Below, in pieces: positions 26,467 through 33,870 of a stretch of 64,000 nt of DNA (position 1 is the first letter of the stretch; every line of letters begins with the position of its first letter). A program made the translations under genes and the position numbers. The stretch is taken from the NCBI GenBank assembly GCA_963785245.1, contig CAWAUO010000012.1, forward strand, positions 169,090 through 233,089. Direction: 5' to 3'. Under the pieces are notes generated by a model. That model saw nothing but the letters and a program-made list of their open reading frames with translations. It did not search any database and was not told the origin of the DNA. The DNA comes from JAHEEL01 sp963785245 (lineage in GTDB: Bacteria; Actinomycetota; Acidimicrobiia; Spongiisociales; UBA5794).

Positions 26467-26802
26467 ATGGCGAAACTGCAGGATCTTCCGGCCATGATCA
26501 CGGATTTCCGTGATCTCGCGAAGGAATATCTCCTTCAAGAGACCGTGGGGCCGGCGAAGAAGCTTGGACATTTCGCCGGGTTCTCGCTCGGCGCTGCCGC
26601 GCTCTGGGCGCTGGGGATCATGTTGCTCGGCGTTGCCGGCCTGCGCGGGCTTGTCGCGATCCTGCCGGAAGGGCCGTACTGGGAGGCGCTCGCCTACCTG
26701 ATCATTGTCATTGTCGCGGTAGCGATCATCGCGATTCTCGTCAAGGTCGGTCCGAGCTCCGAGACCGAACCTGCTGAGTCTACGACGGGAGGCACACCGT
26801 GA
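26467..26802 (+). CDS. putative DUF1469 / holin-superfamily III membrane protein
   Basis: Protein of 111 residues with an amphipathic N-terminus (DFRDLAKEYLLQETVGPAKK) and two membrane helices (about 38-60 and 74-95). It resembles the YqjE-type phage-holin superfamily III (DUF1469), common in non-phage chromosomal contexts. A GAGGA ribosome binding site precedes ATG 26467. It starts a run of four small genes and trmI with 4-nt overlaps. There are no phage genes nearby, so a lytic role is unlikely. Confidence 0.65.
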   Translation: MAKLQDLPAMITDFRDLAKEYLLQETVGPAKKLGHFAGFSLGAAALWALGIMLLGVAGLRGLVAILPEGPYWEALAYLIIVIVAVAIIAILVKVGPSSETEPAESTTGGTP

Positions 26803-26996
26803 CCATCAGCCGCGACGATCTCGAGGCCAGCCTGCGGGATATTCAAGATGTAGTGGTTACCACCGAGGAAGATGCGAAGGCCAACATCGCGGTGATCGTC
26901 GGCGCTGCGGTCGTGGTGGCCGTCGTCGTCATCGCGTACGGAGTCTGGCGTTCCCGGAGGAAGCGGATTCATATCCAGGTCTTTCAGACGACATGA
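26799..26996 (+). CDS. small single-pass membrane protein (65 aa)
   Basis: GTG 26799 overlaps the preceding stop (GTGA). The first 27 residues are acidic and soluble (SRDDLEASLRDIQDVVVTTEEDAK). One strong helix follows (VIVGAAVVVAVVVIAYGVW), then a basic RSRRKR stop-transfer sequence and a short tail. I recognise no family. Translational coupling on both sides suggests that it works with the adjacent two-helix protein and the basic protein downstream. Confidence 0.6.
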   Translation: MTISRDDLEASLRDIQDVVVTTEEDAKANIAVIVGAAVVVAVVVIAYGVWRSRRKRIHIQVFQTT

Positions 26997-27274
26997 GCGC
27001 GTTCGGCACCTACGTCATGACTCGGTGGTACCGCAGGTTCCCGATGCCGGTTCGTGTTGGGGTTCGTATCGGGGTCGGCAGTGCACGGGAGGCGGTTCGG
27101 AACTATGACATGTCCCGCCTCGCCCTGAGCCTGGCGATGGTGGCCTACGGCTACAGCAGGAGGCGGGCTGTGCCGCGTCTCGTCTACTCGACCTCGATCG
27201 ACACGGACCAGAGTTTTACGATCAAGGTACTGCGCGGCCGCCGGCCGATCGCTGAAGGTCGCGTGGACCGGTAA
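26993..27274 (+). CDS. small basic hypothetical protein (93 aa)
   Basis: ATG 26993 overlaps the previous stop (ATGA). The 93-residue product is very basic (pairs such as RWYRRF, YSRRRA, LRGRRP) with amphipathic stretches and one moderately hydrophobic segment (LALSLAMVAYGY). It has no cysteine or catalytic motif. It may be a peripheral membrane protein. It belongs to the same coupled cassette as its neighbours. Confidence 0.55.
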   Translation: MSAFGTYVMTRWYRRFPMPVRVGVRIGVGSAREAVRNYDMSRLALSLAMVAYGYSRRRAVPRLVYSTSIDTDQSFTIKVLRGRRPIAEGRVDR

Positions 27275-27283
27275 GGGGCCACG

Positions 27284-27382
27284 ATGCGCAACCAGAAGAC
27301 GTGGGTGAAGGTGGTCATCTGGTTGGTCGTCCTGACGATGGTCCTGTCGATGGTCGTTGCCGGTATCTCGGCGATCGGGTGA
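27284..27382 (+). CDS. 32-residue single-helix microprotein before trmI
   Basis: ATG 27284, preceded by AAGGGG, opens a 32-codon frame beginning MRNQKTWVKVVIWLVVLTMV. It is a short basic head followed by one membrane helix. Its TGA (27380-27382) overlaps the trmI GTG (GTGA). The form, a basic stub plus one helix of roughly 30-40 residues, is like DUF4044-type microproteins of Firmicutes, but homology cannot be shown. It is too short for routine gene calling. Coupling to trmI may be its main visible feature. Confidence 0.5.
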   Translation: MRNQKTWVKVVIWLVVLTMVLSMVVAGISAIG

Positions 27383-28206
27383 GCGACGCCACTGGAACGC
27401 CGTTCGAAGCGGGAGACGCGTGCCTGCTCTTCGATGTGAAGGGCAGGCGGTACCTGATCGACCTGATCCCGGGCCGAGACTTCCACTCCCATCGTGGGGC
27501 GCTTTCGCACGACACGATCATCGGTGCGCCCGAGGGTGCATCCCTCAAAACGACGAGCGGCACGTTTCTCACCGTTCTGCGGCCTCGCCTCGCCGACTAC
27601 GTGCTGAAGATGTCCCGCGGCGCCACCGTTCTGTATCCAAAGGATGCTGCCGCCTTGATCGTCTGGGCCGACGTCGGACCCGGTATGACGGTTCTCGAGG
27701 CTGGCACCGGATCGGGGGGTCTCGCCATGATGCTCACGAGGGCCGTCGGACCGACGGGCAAGGTCGTGAGCATCGAACGGCGCTCCGACCACGCCAAGCT
27801 CGCCAGAAAGCGTATTGCCGGATTCTTCGGTTCCGTTCCCGATTGGCTCGATCTTCGGGTCGGAGAGGTCACGGACGCCGTTGAGGAGATCGCTCCCGAT
27901 CGCATCATTCTCGACGTGCCCGACCCGTGGGAGACCGTGGGAGCGGCGGCCGAACACCTGCGTGGTGGCGGAATCTTTGCGTGCTACGTCCCGAACGTAC
28001 CGCAGGTTGAGCAGGTGCGGGCGGCGATCGACGAGCGTGGCTGCTTCCTGGAGGTCACCTCGTTCGAGGTGTTGATGCGCGACTGGTCCGTGAGCGGCCG
28101 GTCGGTCCGGCCATCACATCGGATGGTTGGCCACACCGGGTTCCTGACGGTGGCAAGGAAGATCCTTCCGAGAGAAGTGCCACCGGTCGAGACAGACGCC
28201 GGCTAG
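27379..28206 (+). CDS. trmI: TrmI, tRNA (adenine-58-N1)-methyltransferase
   Basis: TrmI methylates A58 in the T loop of tRNAs using SAM. The 275-residue protein starts at GTG 27379 with an N-terminal beta domain (FEAGDACLLFDVKGRRYLID). The Rossmann core motif I is TVLEAGTGSGGLAMML, and DRIILDVPDPWETV is motif IV. Actinobacterial trmI typically neighbours the proteasome locus, as Rv2118c does mpa in M. tuberculosis. That matches its place here, with only a ferredoxin gene between it and arc. Confidence 0.93.
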   Translation: MSDATGTPFEAGDACLLFDVKGRRYLIDLIPGRDFHSHRGALSHDTIIGAPEGASLKTTSGTFLTVLRPRLADYVLKMSRGATVLYPKDAAALIVWADVGPGMTVLEAGTGSGGLAMMLTRAVGPTGKVVSIERRSDHAKLARKRIAGFFGSVPDWLDLRVGEVTDAVEEIAPDRIILDVPDPWETVGAAAEHLRGGGIFACYVPNVPQVEQVRAAIDERGCFLEVTSFEVLMRDWSVSGRSVRPSHRMVGHTGFLTVARKILPREVPPVETDAG

Positions 28207-28212
28207 CACGAG

Positions 28213-28243
28213 AAGAGGCCGCACCCCGAAGGTGCGGCCTCTT
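28213..28243. terminator. bidirectional terminator between trmI and ferredoxin
   Basis: AAGAGGCCGCACC (28213-28225) and GGTGCGGCCTCTT (28231-28243) form a perfect 13-bp stem around CCGAA. The stem ends in A/T pairs on both sides. It lies seven bases after the trmI stop and 24 bases before the convergent ferredoxin stop, so it can serve both genes. Confidence 0.85.
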
Positions 28244-28266
28244 GCGTTCGAGTCGCTGACCGCGGT

Positions 28267-28512
28267 CTACGGCTCGATGAAGATGCACTCTCCCGGGCAC
28301 TCCTCGGCTGATTCGACCACGGCGTCCATCTGATCGTCCGGAAAATTCGCGAGTCCTTCGGCTCCCTGACTATTCCCTTCGGATTCAGCAAAGATCTTCT
28401 CGCCCTCGCGGACGTACGCAAGTCCGTCGTCGAGGAGCACGAAAACATCGGGCGCGATTTCTTCGCAAATTCCATCTCCGGTGCAGAGATCCTGGTCGAT
28501 CCAGACCTTCAT
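28267..28512 (-). CDS. 3Fe-4S-type ferredoxin
   Basis: Acidic electron carrier of 81 residues. The start MKVWIDQDLC at 28512 is chosen because AAAGGA precedes it on the minus strand. Cysteines are at about 10, 16, 72 and 76, in CTGDGIC and ECPGEC. Cys10, Cys16 and Cys72 match the three-cysteine pattern of single-cluster ferredoxins, with Asp13 in place of the usual second Cys. This points to a [3Fe-4S] cluster or an Asp-ligated [4Fe-4S] cluster. It is divergent from arc with 181 bp between them, which must hold both promoters. The redox partner is unknown. Confidence 0.85.
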   Translation of the reverse strand: MKVWIDQDLCTGDGICEEIAPDVFVLLDDGLAYVREGEKIFAESEGNSQGAEGLANFPDDQMDAVVESAEECPGECIFIEP

Positions 28513-28693
28513 GGTTTTGTCCTTTCGCAGTGTGACGGGAGAAACATAGTGCTCCGCGGGCGGAAGAACGAGTTCATCCGAGCATCTCCGGTGTTGTTCA
28601 CTGAATGAGCGTGTCGCCGCATACAACCGTCGGGCCTACACTCGGAAAGCGAACCAATACCCGACCGACGAATCGATCCGAGAGGACCCGGCC

Positions 28694-30409
28694 GTGAGCG
28701 ACCGCGACGACCCGAGACTCCAACACCAGATCAGGCTGCTCGAGGAGGAGATCGAGGTACTCCGGCGTAGGTTGCAGGAGGCGCCCCGCCGGGTTCGCCT
28801 GCTCGAGGAACGACTGCTGGAGGCTCGCGGACGGCTTGCTCAGGCCGGTGGTCAGAACGAGAAGCTTGCCTCAGCCCTCGAAGAGACCCGCGAGCAACTC
28901 GCGCTGCTCCGCAACGAAGTCGAGAACCTGACCGCCCCACCCAACCCGTTCGGAACCGTCGTCCGTCGCAATGAGGACGGCACGGTGGATGTCAGCGTCG
29001 CCGGACGGAAGCTGCGTGTGAACGTTGATCCGACCGTCGAGGTGAAGGCGTTGCGTATCGGCCAGGAAGTGGTTCTCAACGAGGCTCACAACGTCATCGA
29101 CACGCGAGCGTACGATCCGGTCGGCGAAGTCGTGACCGTGAAGGAAGTCATCGCGGACGACCGCGCCATCGTGCTCGGCCGCGGCGATGAAGAACGCGTG
29201 GTCGAGCGATCAGAGGCCGTCGACGAGGAGTTCCTGCGCGCCGGCGACCACGTCCGGATGGATCCGATGACGGGCCTGATCCTTGAGAAGCTGATCCGGC
29301 CGGAGGTCGGAGAGTTGGTCCTCGAAGTCGTGCCCGACGTCACCTATGACCAGATTGGCGGCCTCGGCGACCAAATCGAGGTGATCCGCGACGCGATCGA
29401 ACTGCCGTACGTCCACAAGGATCGCTTCGAGGAGTACGACCTGTCACCGCCGAAGGGTGTGTTGCTCTACGGCCCTCCCGGCTGCGGCAAGACGCTCATC
29501 GCCAAGGCGGTCGCCAACAGCCTGGCCAAGGCCGTCGCCGAGAAGGAGGGGAGCGACGACACCCGGTCCTACTTCCTCAACATCAAGGGACCCGAACTGC
29601 TCAACAAGTATGTCGGCGAGACGGAGCGGCAGATCCGTCTGATCTTCGAGCGGGCGAAGGAGAAGTCGGACCAAGGCGTCCCGGTCATCGTGTTCTTCGA
29701 CGAGATGGACTCTCTGTTCCGGACGCGCGGCACCGGTGTGTCATCGGATGTCGAGTCGACCATCGTCCCGCAGCTGCTCTCGGAGCTCGACGGTGTCGAG
29801 GCGCTCAAGAACGTGATCGTGATCGGCGCATCGAACCGAGAGGACCTCATCGATCCGGCGATCCTGAGGCCGGGGCGACTCGATGTGAAGATCAAGATCG
29901 AACGCCCGGACCGTGCGGCAGCGGCCCAGATCTTTCGCATCTACCTCACTGATCGACTTCCGTTCGACGCTGACGAGCTTGCCGCTCATGACGGTGACGT
30001 CGATGCGCTGGTGTCCGAGATGGTCGACATCGTCGTCGAACGGATGTACAGCGAGGAAGCCGAGAACCGATTCCTCGAAGTCACCTACGCCAACGGAGAC
30101 CGCGAGGTGCTGTACTTCAGGGACTTCGCGTCAGGCGCGATGATCGAGAACATCGTGCGGCGTGCCAAGAAGGACGCGATCAAGCGCGATATCGCAGACG
30201 GCATGAACGGTCTCCGGACGTCCGATCTCGTGTCGGCCATCACCCAGGAGTTCCGTGAGCAGGAAGATCTGCCGAACACCACCAACCCGGATGACTGGGC
30301 GAAGATCTCCGGGAAGAAGGGCGAGCGGATCGTCTACGTACGGACGCTCATCGAAGGTGATCGTGAGAATCGAGCGGTGGAAGCGATCACGCCCGGCCAG
30401 TATCTCTGA
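28694..30409 (+). CDS. arc: ARC/Mpa, proteasome-associated AAA ATPase
   Basis: Hexameric unfoldase that captures pupylated proteins and feeds them to the 20S proteasome. The 571-residue protein has an N-terminal coiled coil (about residues 4-80) that binds Pup. Two OB-fold domains follow (about 90-230), then the AAA module with Walker A GPPGCGKT (about 260-267) and Walker B VIVFFDEMDSLF. The C-terminus GQYL, with its penultimate Tyr, is the proteasome-docking tail. The GTG at 28694 is the start. dop begins six bases after the stop. Confidence 0.97.
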   Translation: MSDRDDPRLQHQIRLLEEEIEVLRRRLQEAPRRVRLLEERLLEARGRLAQAGGQNEKLASALEETREQLALLRNEVENLTAPPNPFGTVVRRNEDGTVDVSVAGRKLRVNVDPTVEVKALRIGQEVVLNEAHNVIDTRAYDPVGEVVTVKEVIADDRAIVLGRGDEERVVERSEAVDEEFLRAGDHVRMDPMTGLILEKLIRPEVGELVLEVVPDVTYDQIGGLGDQIEVIRDAIELPYVHKDRFEEYDLSPPKGVLLYGPPGCGKTLIAKAVANSLAKAVAEKEGSDDTRSYFLNIKGPELLNKYVGETERQIRLIFERAKEKSDQGVPVIVFFDEMDSLFRTRGTGVSSDVESTIVPQLLSELDGVEALKNVIVIGASNREDLIDPAILRPGRLDVKIKIERPDRAAAAQIFRIYLTDRLPFDADELAAHDGDVDALVSEMVDIVVERMYSEEAENRFLEVTYANGDREVLYFRDFASGAMIENIVRRAKKDAIKRDIADGMNGLRTSDLVSAITQEFREQEDLPNTTNPDDWAKISGKKGERIVYVRTLIEGDRENRAVEAITPGQYL

Positions 30410-30415
30410 GGCTTG

Positions 30416-31915
30416 ATGGCGCTCCGCAAGGTGCTCGGCACCGAGACCGAGTTCGGAATCACCGTCCTCAACCAGGCGGGCTTCAACCCGGTGACGGCGT
30501 CGTCCGCGGTCGTCGCCTCCTATCCGGGGAATGGGTCGCGTATCCAGTGGTCGTTCGACGAAGAGAGTCCCGGACGAGATCTGCGGGGAAGTGAAGCGTT
30601 CCGCCCTGCCGCGGTAGATCCTGCCGCGGCAGATCCTGCAGTGGGACTCGTGAACACGGTCCTTACGAACGGTGCACGCCTCTACGTGGATCACGCACAC
30701 CCCGAGTACTCGTCGCCCGAGTGCGCCGACCCGTGGGCCGCCGCGCTGTACGACAAGGCAGGGGAGACCGTGCTGGTCGATGCGGTCGCGGCGGCGCAGC
30801 GGTTGCTGGGCCCCGACGAGCGCATGGTCGTCCACAAGAACAACTCCGACGGCAAGGGGAACTCATATGGGGCCCATGAGAACTACCTCATCGCGCGGAT
30901 GATCCCGTTCGCTGACATCGTGCATCAGCTCACGGCGTTCTTCGTATCACGGCAGATCTTCACCGGTGCCGGGAAGGTCGGCAGCGAGAACGGCCGACCA
31001 TCGGTGGACTTCCAGATCACACAGCGAGCCGACTTCTTCGAGGAGGAAGTGGGGCTCGAGACGACCCTGAAGCGACCGATCATCAACACGCGAGATGAGC
31101 CACACGCCGACGCCTCGCGATACCGCAGGCTGCACGTCATCATTGGCGATGCCAACCGAAGCGAGCTTCAGACGTTTCTCAAGGTTGGCACCACGGCGCT
31201 CGTTCTTGACGCAATCGAGGACGGAGCGCTCCACGATCCTGTCGCATTGGCCAATCCCGTCGATGCGGTCTGGACGGTGAGCCACGACCCGGCCCTCGCA
31301 TGCACGTACCCAACCAGCGCCGGAACCCGCATGACCGCGCTCGAAATCCAGTGGTGGTACTTCGAGCGCGTGGCCGAGTACGCCAGAGCGAGAGGCATCG
31401 GCCCCGTATGGGAGCGGGTGCTCGAGGAGTGGGAACGGGTCCTCGCCGACCTCGAACGTGACCCGATGAGGACCTCGGACCGACTCGACTGGACGGCGAA
31501 GCTCCGCATCTTCGAGGCCTACCGGCGCCGTGACGGTCTCGCGTGGGACGCTCCGAAACTTCGCCTCCTCGATCTGCAGTATCACGATGTGGATCCGCGC
31601 CGAAGCCTGTATCAGCGCCTCGTCGATCGCGGCGCCATGCAGCGGATCTTCACCGACGCAGAGGTCGACGCTGCCGTCATCGATCCACCGGAGGACACGC
31701 GGGCGTTCTTCCGCGGCTCGTGCGTCCGGCGGTACCCCGACGGACTGGTGGCGGCAAACTGGGATTCGCTGGTGTTCGACGTTGGGGAAGAAACACTGAA
31801 ACGGGTTCCTATGATGGAACCGCTCAAAGGCACCATGCGGCACGTGGGCGATCTGCTCGACGCCGCGCCGAACGCGGCAGCGATGGTCCGTGCCCTGGGA
31901 GGGAACGATGGCTGA
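30416..31915 (+). CDS. dop: Dop, Pup deamidase/depupylase
   Basis: Dop converts the C-terminal Gln of Pup to Glu and removes Pup from conjugates. The protein has 499 residues and a carboxylate-amine ligase fold. MALRKVLGTETEFGI carries the metal-binding Glu pair. A long Dop-loop (about residues 40-80) distinguishes it from PafA. LYVDHAHPEYSSPE, KNNSDGKGNSYG and INTRDEPHADASRYRRLHVI are core motifs shared with PafA. ATG 30416 is preferred over the TTG directly before it. It overlaps pup by 8 nt. Confidence 0.96.
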   Translation: MALRKVLGTETEFGITVLNQAGFNPVTASSAVVASYPGNGSRIQWSFDEESPGRDLRGSEAFRPAAVDPAAADPAVGLVNTVLTNGARLYVDHAHPEYSSPECADPWAAALYDKAGETVLVDAVAAAQRLLGPDERMVVHKNNSDGKGNSYGAHENYLIARMIPFADIVHQLTAFFVSRQIFTGAGKVGSENGRPSVDFQITQRADFFEEEVGLETTLKRPIINTRDEPHADASRYRRLHVIIGDANRSELQTFLKVGTTALVLDAIEDGALHDPVALANPVDAVWTVSHDPALACTYPTSAGTRMTALEIQWWYFERVAEYARARGIGPVWERVLEEWERVLADLERDPMRTSDRLDWTAKLRIFEAYRRRDGLAWDAPKLRLLDLQYHDVDPRRSLYQRLVDRGAMQRIFTDAEVDAAVIDPPEDTRAFFRGSCVRRYPDGLVAANWDSLVFDVGEETLKRVPMMEPLKGTMRHVGDLLDAAPNAAAMVRALGGNDG

Positions 31916-32102
31916 ACAAGAACGCAAGCAACGCCCATCCGATCGGCAGGGGAACACCTCCGACCGGGAGGAAGCTGCCGCCGTTGAGAACTCTGAAGAG
32001 ATCGCCGAGCGCATCGACGATCTCCTCGAAGAGATCGACTCGGTCCTCGAGGAGAACGCCGAGGAGTTTGTGAAGAACTACGTCCAGAAGGGTGGCCAGT
32101 GA
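31908..32102 (+). CDS. pup: Pup, prokaryotic ubiquitin-like protein
   Basis: Small disordered modifier of 64 residues that is attached to lysines of target proteins. It is rich in Glu, Arg and Gln, with a central helix-forming region (EEIAERIDDLLEEIDSVLEE) that binds the ARC coiled coil. It ends VQKGGQ. The terminal Gln means it needs deamidation by Dop before ligation by PafA. ATG 31908 overlaps dop; the stop overlaps the prcB GTG by 4 nt. Confidence 0.97.
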   Translation: MAEQERKQRPSDRQGNTSDREEAAAVENSEEIAERIDDLLEEIDSVLEENAEEFVKNYVQKGGQ

Positions 32103-32887
32103 TTGTGCAGCTGCCGATGGCGCCGGACTCCAACGGCATCACCCCCGAGGCGAGCTTCGCAGCGCTCTTGGATCAGCACGATCTCACCCCTGCTTGGAAC
32201 ATGCCAGCCGGCGCGATCGACGCGCCGGAGGCCACCACGATTCTCGCGCTGCGGTGGGCCGATGGGATCCTCATGGCCGGCGACCGGCGAGCGACGGCAG
32301 GCAACGTCATCGCCCACCGGCGGGTGAAGAAGGTCTACCCCGCCGACGACCGATCCGCGGTTGCGATCTCCGGCACCGCCGGGATGGCGATTGAGTTGAC
32401 GAAGCTCTTCCAGACCGAGATCGAGCACTATGAGAAAATCGAAGGGGCCCGCCTGAGCCTCGATGGCAAGGCGAACTACCTCGCACGGATGGTCCGCGGC
32501 AACCTCGCCCTCGCATTCCAAGGCCTGATCGTCGTGCCCCTCTTCTGCGGCTACGACGACCAGACGCAGACCGGCAAGCTCTACAGCTACGACGTCGTCG
32601 GCGGCCGCTACGACGAGCAGGACTACGCCACCACCGGCTCGGGCGGCAACGAAGCCCGGGCGTTCCTCAAGGGAGCCTGGACCGAAGGGATGTCGCAGGC
32701 GGAGGCGATCCGCGTCGCGCTCGAGGCGCTCATCGCTGCCGCTGAAGAGGACTCCGCCACGGGCGGACCGGATCCGAAGCGGGGGATCTACCCCAACGTA
32801 GTGACCGTCACCGGCCAGGGCTTCCGGGAGATCCCGGATGATGAGCTCGCGCCGATCGCCGAGGCAGCGTTGGAGCAACGACCATGA
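32099..32887 (+). CDS. prcB: PrcB, 20S proteasome beta subunit
   Basis: Catalytic N-terminal nucleophile hydrolase of the 20S core, 262 residues. A propeptide of about 45 residues precedes the mature N-terminus TTILALRWADG. Asp17 (AGDRRAT), Lys33 (VKKV) and the GSGG loop are in place relative to Thr1. The residue before Thr1 is Ala (codon GCC at 32231-32233), whereas Gly is the usual residue there. MVRGNLALAFQGL and EDSATGGPDPKRGIYP match the mycobacterial subunit closely. The GTG start overlaps pup (GTGA), and the stop overlaps prcA. Confidence 0.96.
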   Translation: MIVQLPMAPDSNGITPEASFAALLDQHDLTPAWNMPAGAIDAPEATTILALRWADGILMAGDRRATAGNVIAHRRVKKVYPADDRSAVAISGTAGMAIELTKLFQTEIEHYEKIEGARLSLDGKANYLARMVRGNLALAFQGLIVVPLFCGYDDQTQTGKLYSYDVVGGRYDEQDYATTGSGGNEARAFLKGAWTEGMSQAEAIRVALEALIAAAEEDSATGGPDPKRGIYPNVVTVTGQGFREIPDDELAPIAEAALEQRP

Positions 32888-33555
32888 CCGCTCCGTTCTA
32901 CGTCCCGCCAGAACAGCTGATCAAGGACCGGGCAGAGTTCGCCAGAAAGGGCATCCAGCGGGGACGGCCCATCGTCGTCATGGAGTACGAGTCGGGCATC
33001 CTGCTCATCGGCGAGAACCCGAGCCGATCGTTGCACAAGATCGGCGAGATCTATGACCAGGTGGCCTTCGCAGGCGTCGGGCGTTTCAACGAGTTTGAGA
33101 CGCTGCGCGTCGCCGGAATCCGATACGCCGACGTCAAGGGCTACACCTACGCCCGGGCCGACGTCACCGGGAAGGGTCTGGCCAACGCCTACTCGCAGGC
33201 GGTGGGCCAGATCTTCACACATGAGGTGAAACCGTACGAGGTCGAAGTCCTCGTCGCCGAGCTCGGCGACGACGAGAACCATCTCTACCACGTGCGCTTC
33301 GACGGCACGTTGCGCGACCAGCACGGCTTCGCCGTCATCGGTGGCGAGGAGGACCGCCTCCTCGAACCGATCGCAACCGGATACCGGGCTGACATGAGCC
33401 TCGATGAGGCGATCGCGCTCACCACTTCGGCGATCAGTGACACGGGTGATCCATCCGTACCGGACGCCGGTTGGGAGGCTGCCGTCCTGGACCGGGCGCT
33501 CGGCCGCCGGAAGTTCCGCAGGCTCAGCCCCGACGAGCTTCCAGACGCCGACTAG
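32884..33555 (+). CDS. prcA: PrcA, 20S proteasome alpha subunit
   Basis: Non-catalytic ring subunit of 223 residues that gates the 20S core. The N-terminus MTAPFYVPPEQLIKDRAEFA forms the gate and first helix. The alpha-subunit signature RKGIQRGRPIVVMEYESGIL follows, and GRFNEFETLRVAGIRYAD is typical of actinobacterial PrcA. The ATGA overlap with prcB ensures coordinated synthesis. The stop is the CTAG tetramer shared with the convergent DUF2007 gene. Confidence 0.96.
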   Translation: MTAPFYVPPEQLIKDRAEFARKGIQRGRPIVVMEYESGILLIGENPSRSLHKIGEIYDQVAFAGVGRFNEFETLRVAGIRYADVKGYTYARADVTGKGLANAYSQAVGQIFTHEVKPYEVEVLVAELGDDENHLYHVRFDGTLRDQHGFAVIGGEEDRLLEPIATGYRADMSLDEAIALTTSAISDTGDPSVPDAGWEAAVLDRALGRRKFRRLSPDELPDAD

Positions 33556-33806
33556 TCCGGAGGTCCGAGACCCGACGACGTGAGAATCGCGCGTGCATCG
33601 GCGAGTCGGTCGTTCGCGACCCACACTTCGACCTCGGCAAGGCCTCCGATCCCCACCGGGTACGGTCCGAACGACTCGCCGTGCATCCGGACTGCGATTC
33701 CCTCCGAACGCAAGAGGGCGGCGAGGAGGTTCGCGTGTGCCTGATCGCCGACGATCGTGAGCGGCTCATAGTGGGTTCTGTCCGGTTGACGGTCTCGTCT
33801 GCTCAT
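33552..33806 (-). CDS. DUF2007-like small protein inside the proteasome locus
   Basis: Predicted soluble protein of 84 residues. LTIVGDQAHANLLAALLRSE, GIAVRMHGESFGPYPVG and EVEVWVANDRLADARAIL reproduce the beta-alpha-beta layout of DUF2007, annotated as a putative signal-transducing or regulatory domain. The start at 33806 gives MSRRDRQPD. It lies on the opposite strand between prcA and pafA, and shares the CTAG stop with prcA. Coding on the reverse strand means its transcript runs against the prcBA mRNA. Confidence 0.7.
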   Translation of the reverse strand: MSRRDRQPDRTHYEPLTIVGDQAHANLLAALLRSEGIAVRMHGESFGPYPVGIGGLAEVEVWVANDRLADARAILTSSGLGPPD

Positions 33807-33858
33807 GGCCTGATTCTGGCACCGTTCAAGAGGTGTGTGGGCAGATCCATCAGCACGG

Positions 33859-33864
33859 TACGCT
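33859..33864 (+). promoter_or_regulatory. -10-like hexamer for a leaderless pafA transcript
   Basis: TACGCT lies six bases before the pafA GTG at 33871. No Shine-Dalgarno sequence is present. The position implies a transcript starting at the GTG itself and a promoter for pafA-pafB-pafC separate from arc-prcA. Confidence 0.45.
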
Positions 33865-33870
33865 GTTCTG

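Noticed and set aside
25617..26513. Plus-strand open frame of 298 codons
   Set aside because: Antisense to the MFS transporter and rich in charged residues with no recognisable domain; the MFS frame has clear membrane helices.
26467..26802. Phage holin as sign of a prophage
   Set aside because: The family is common on chromosomes and no phage structural, lysis or integration genes surround it.
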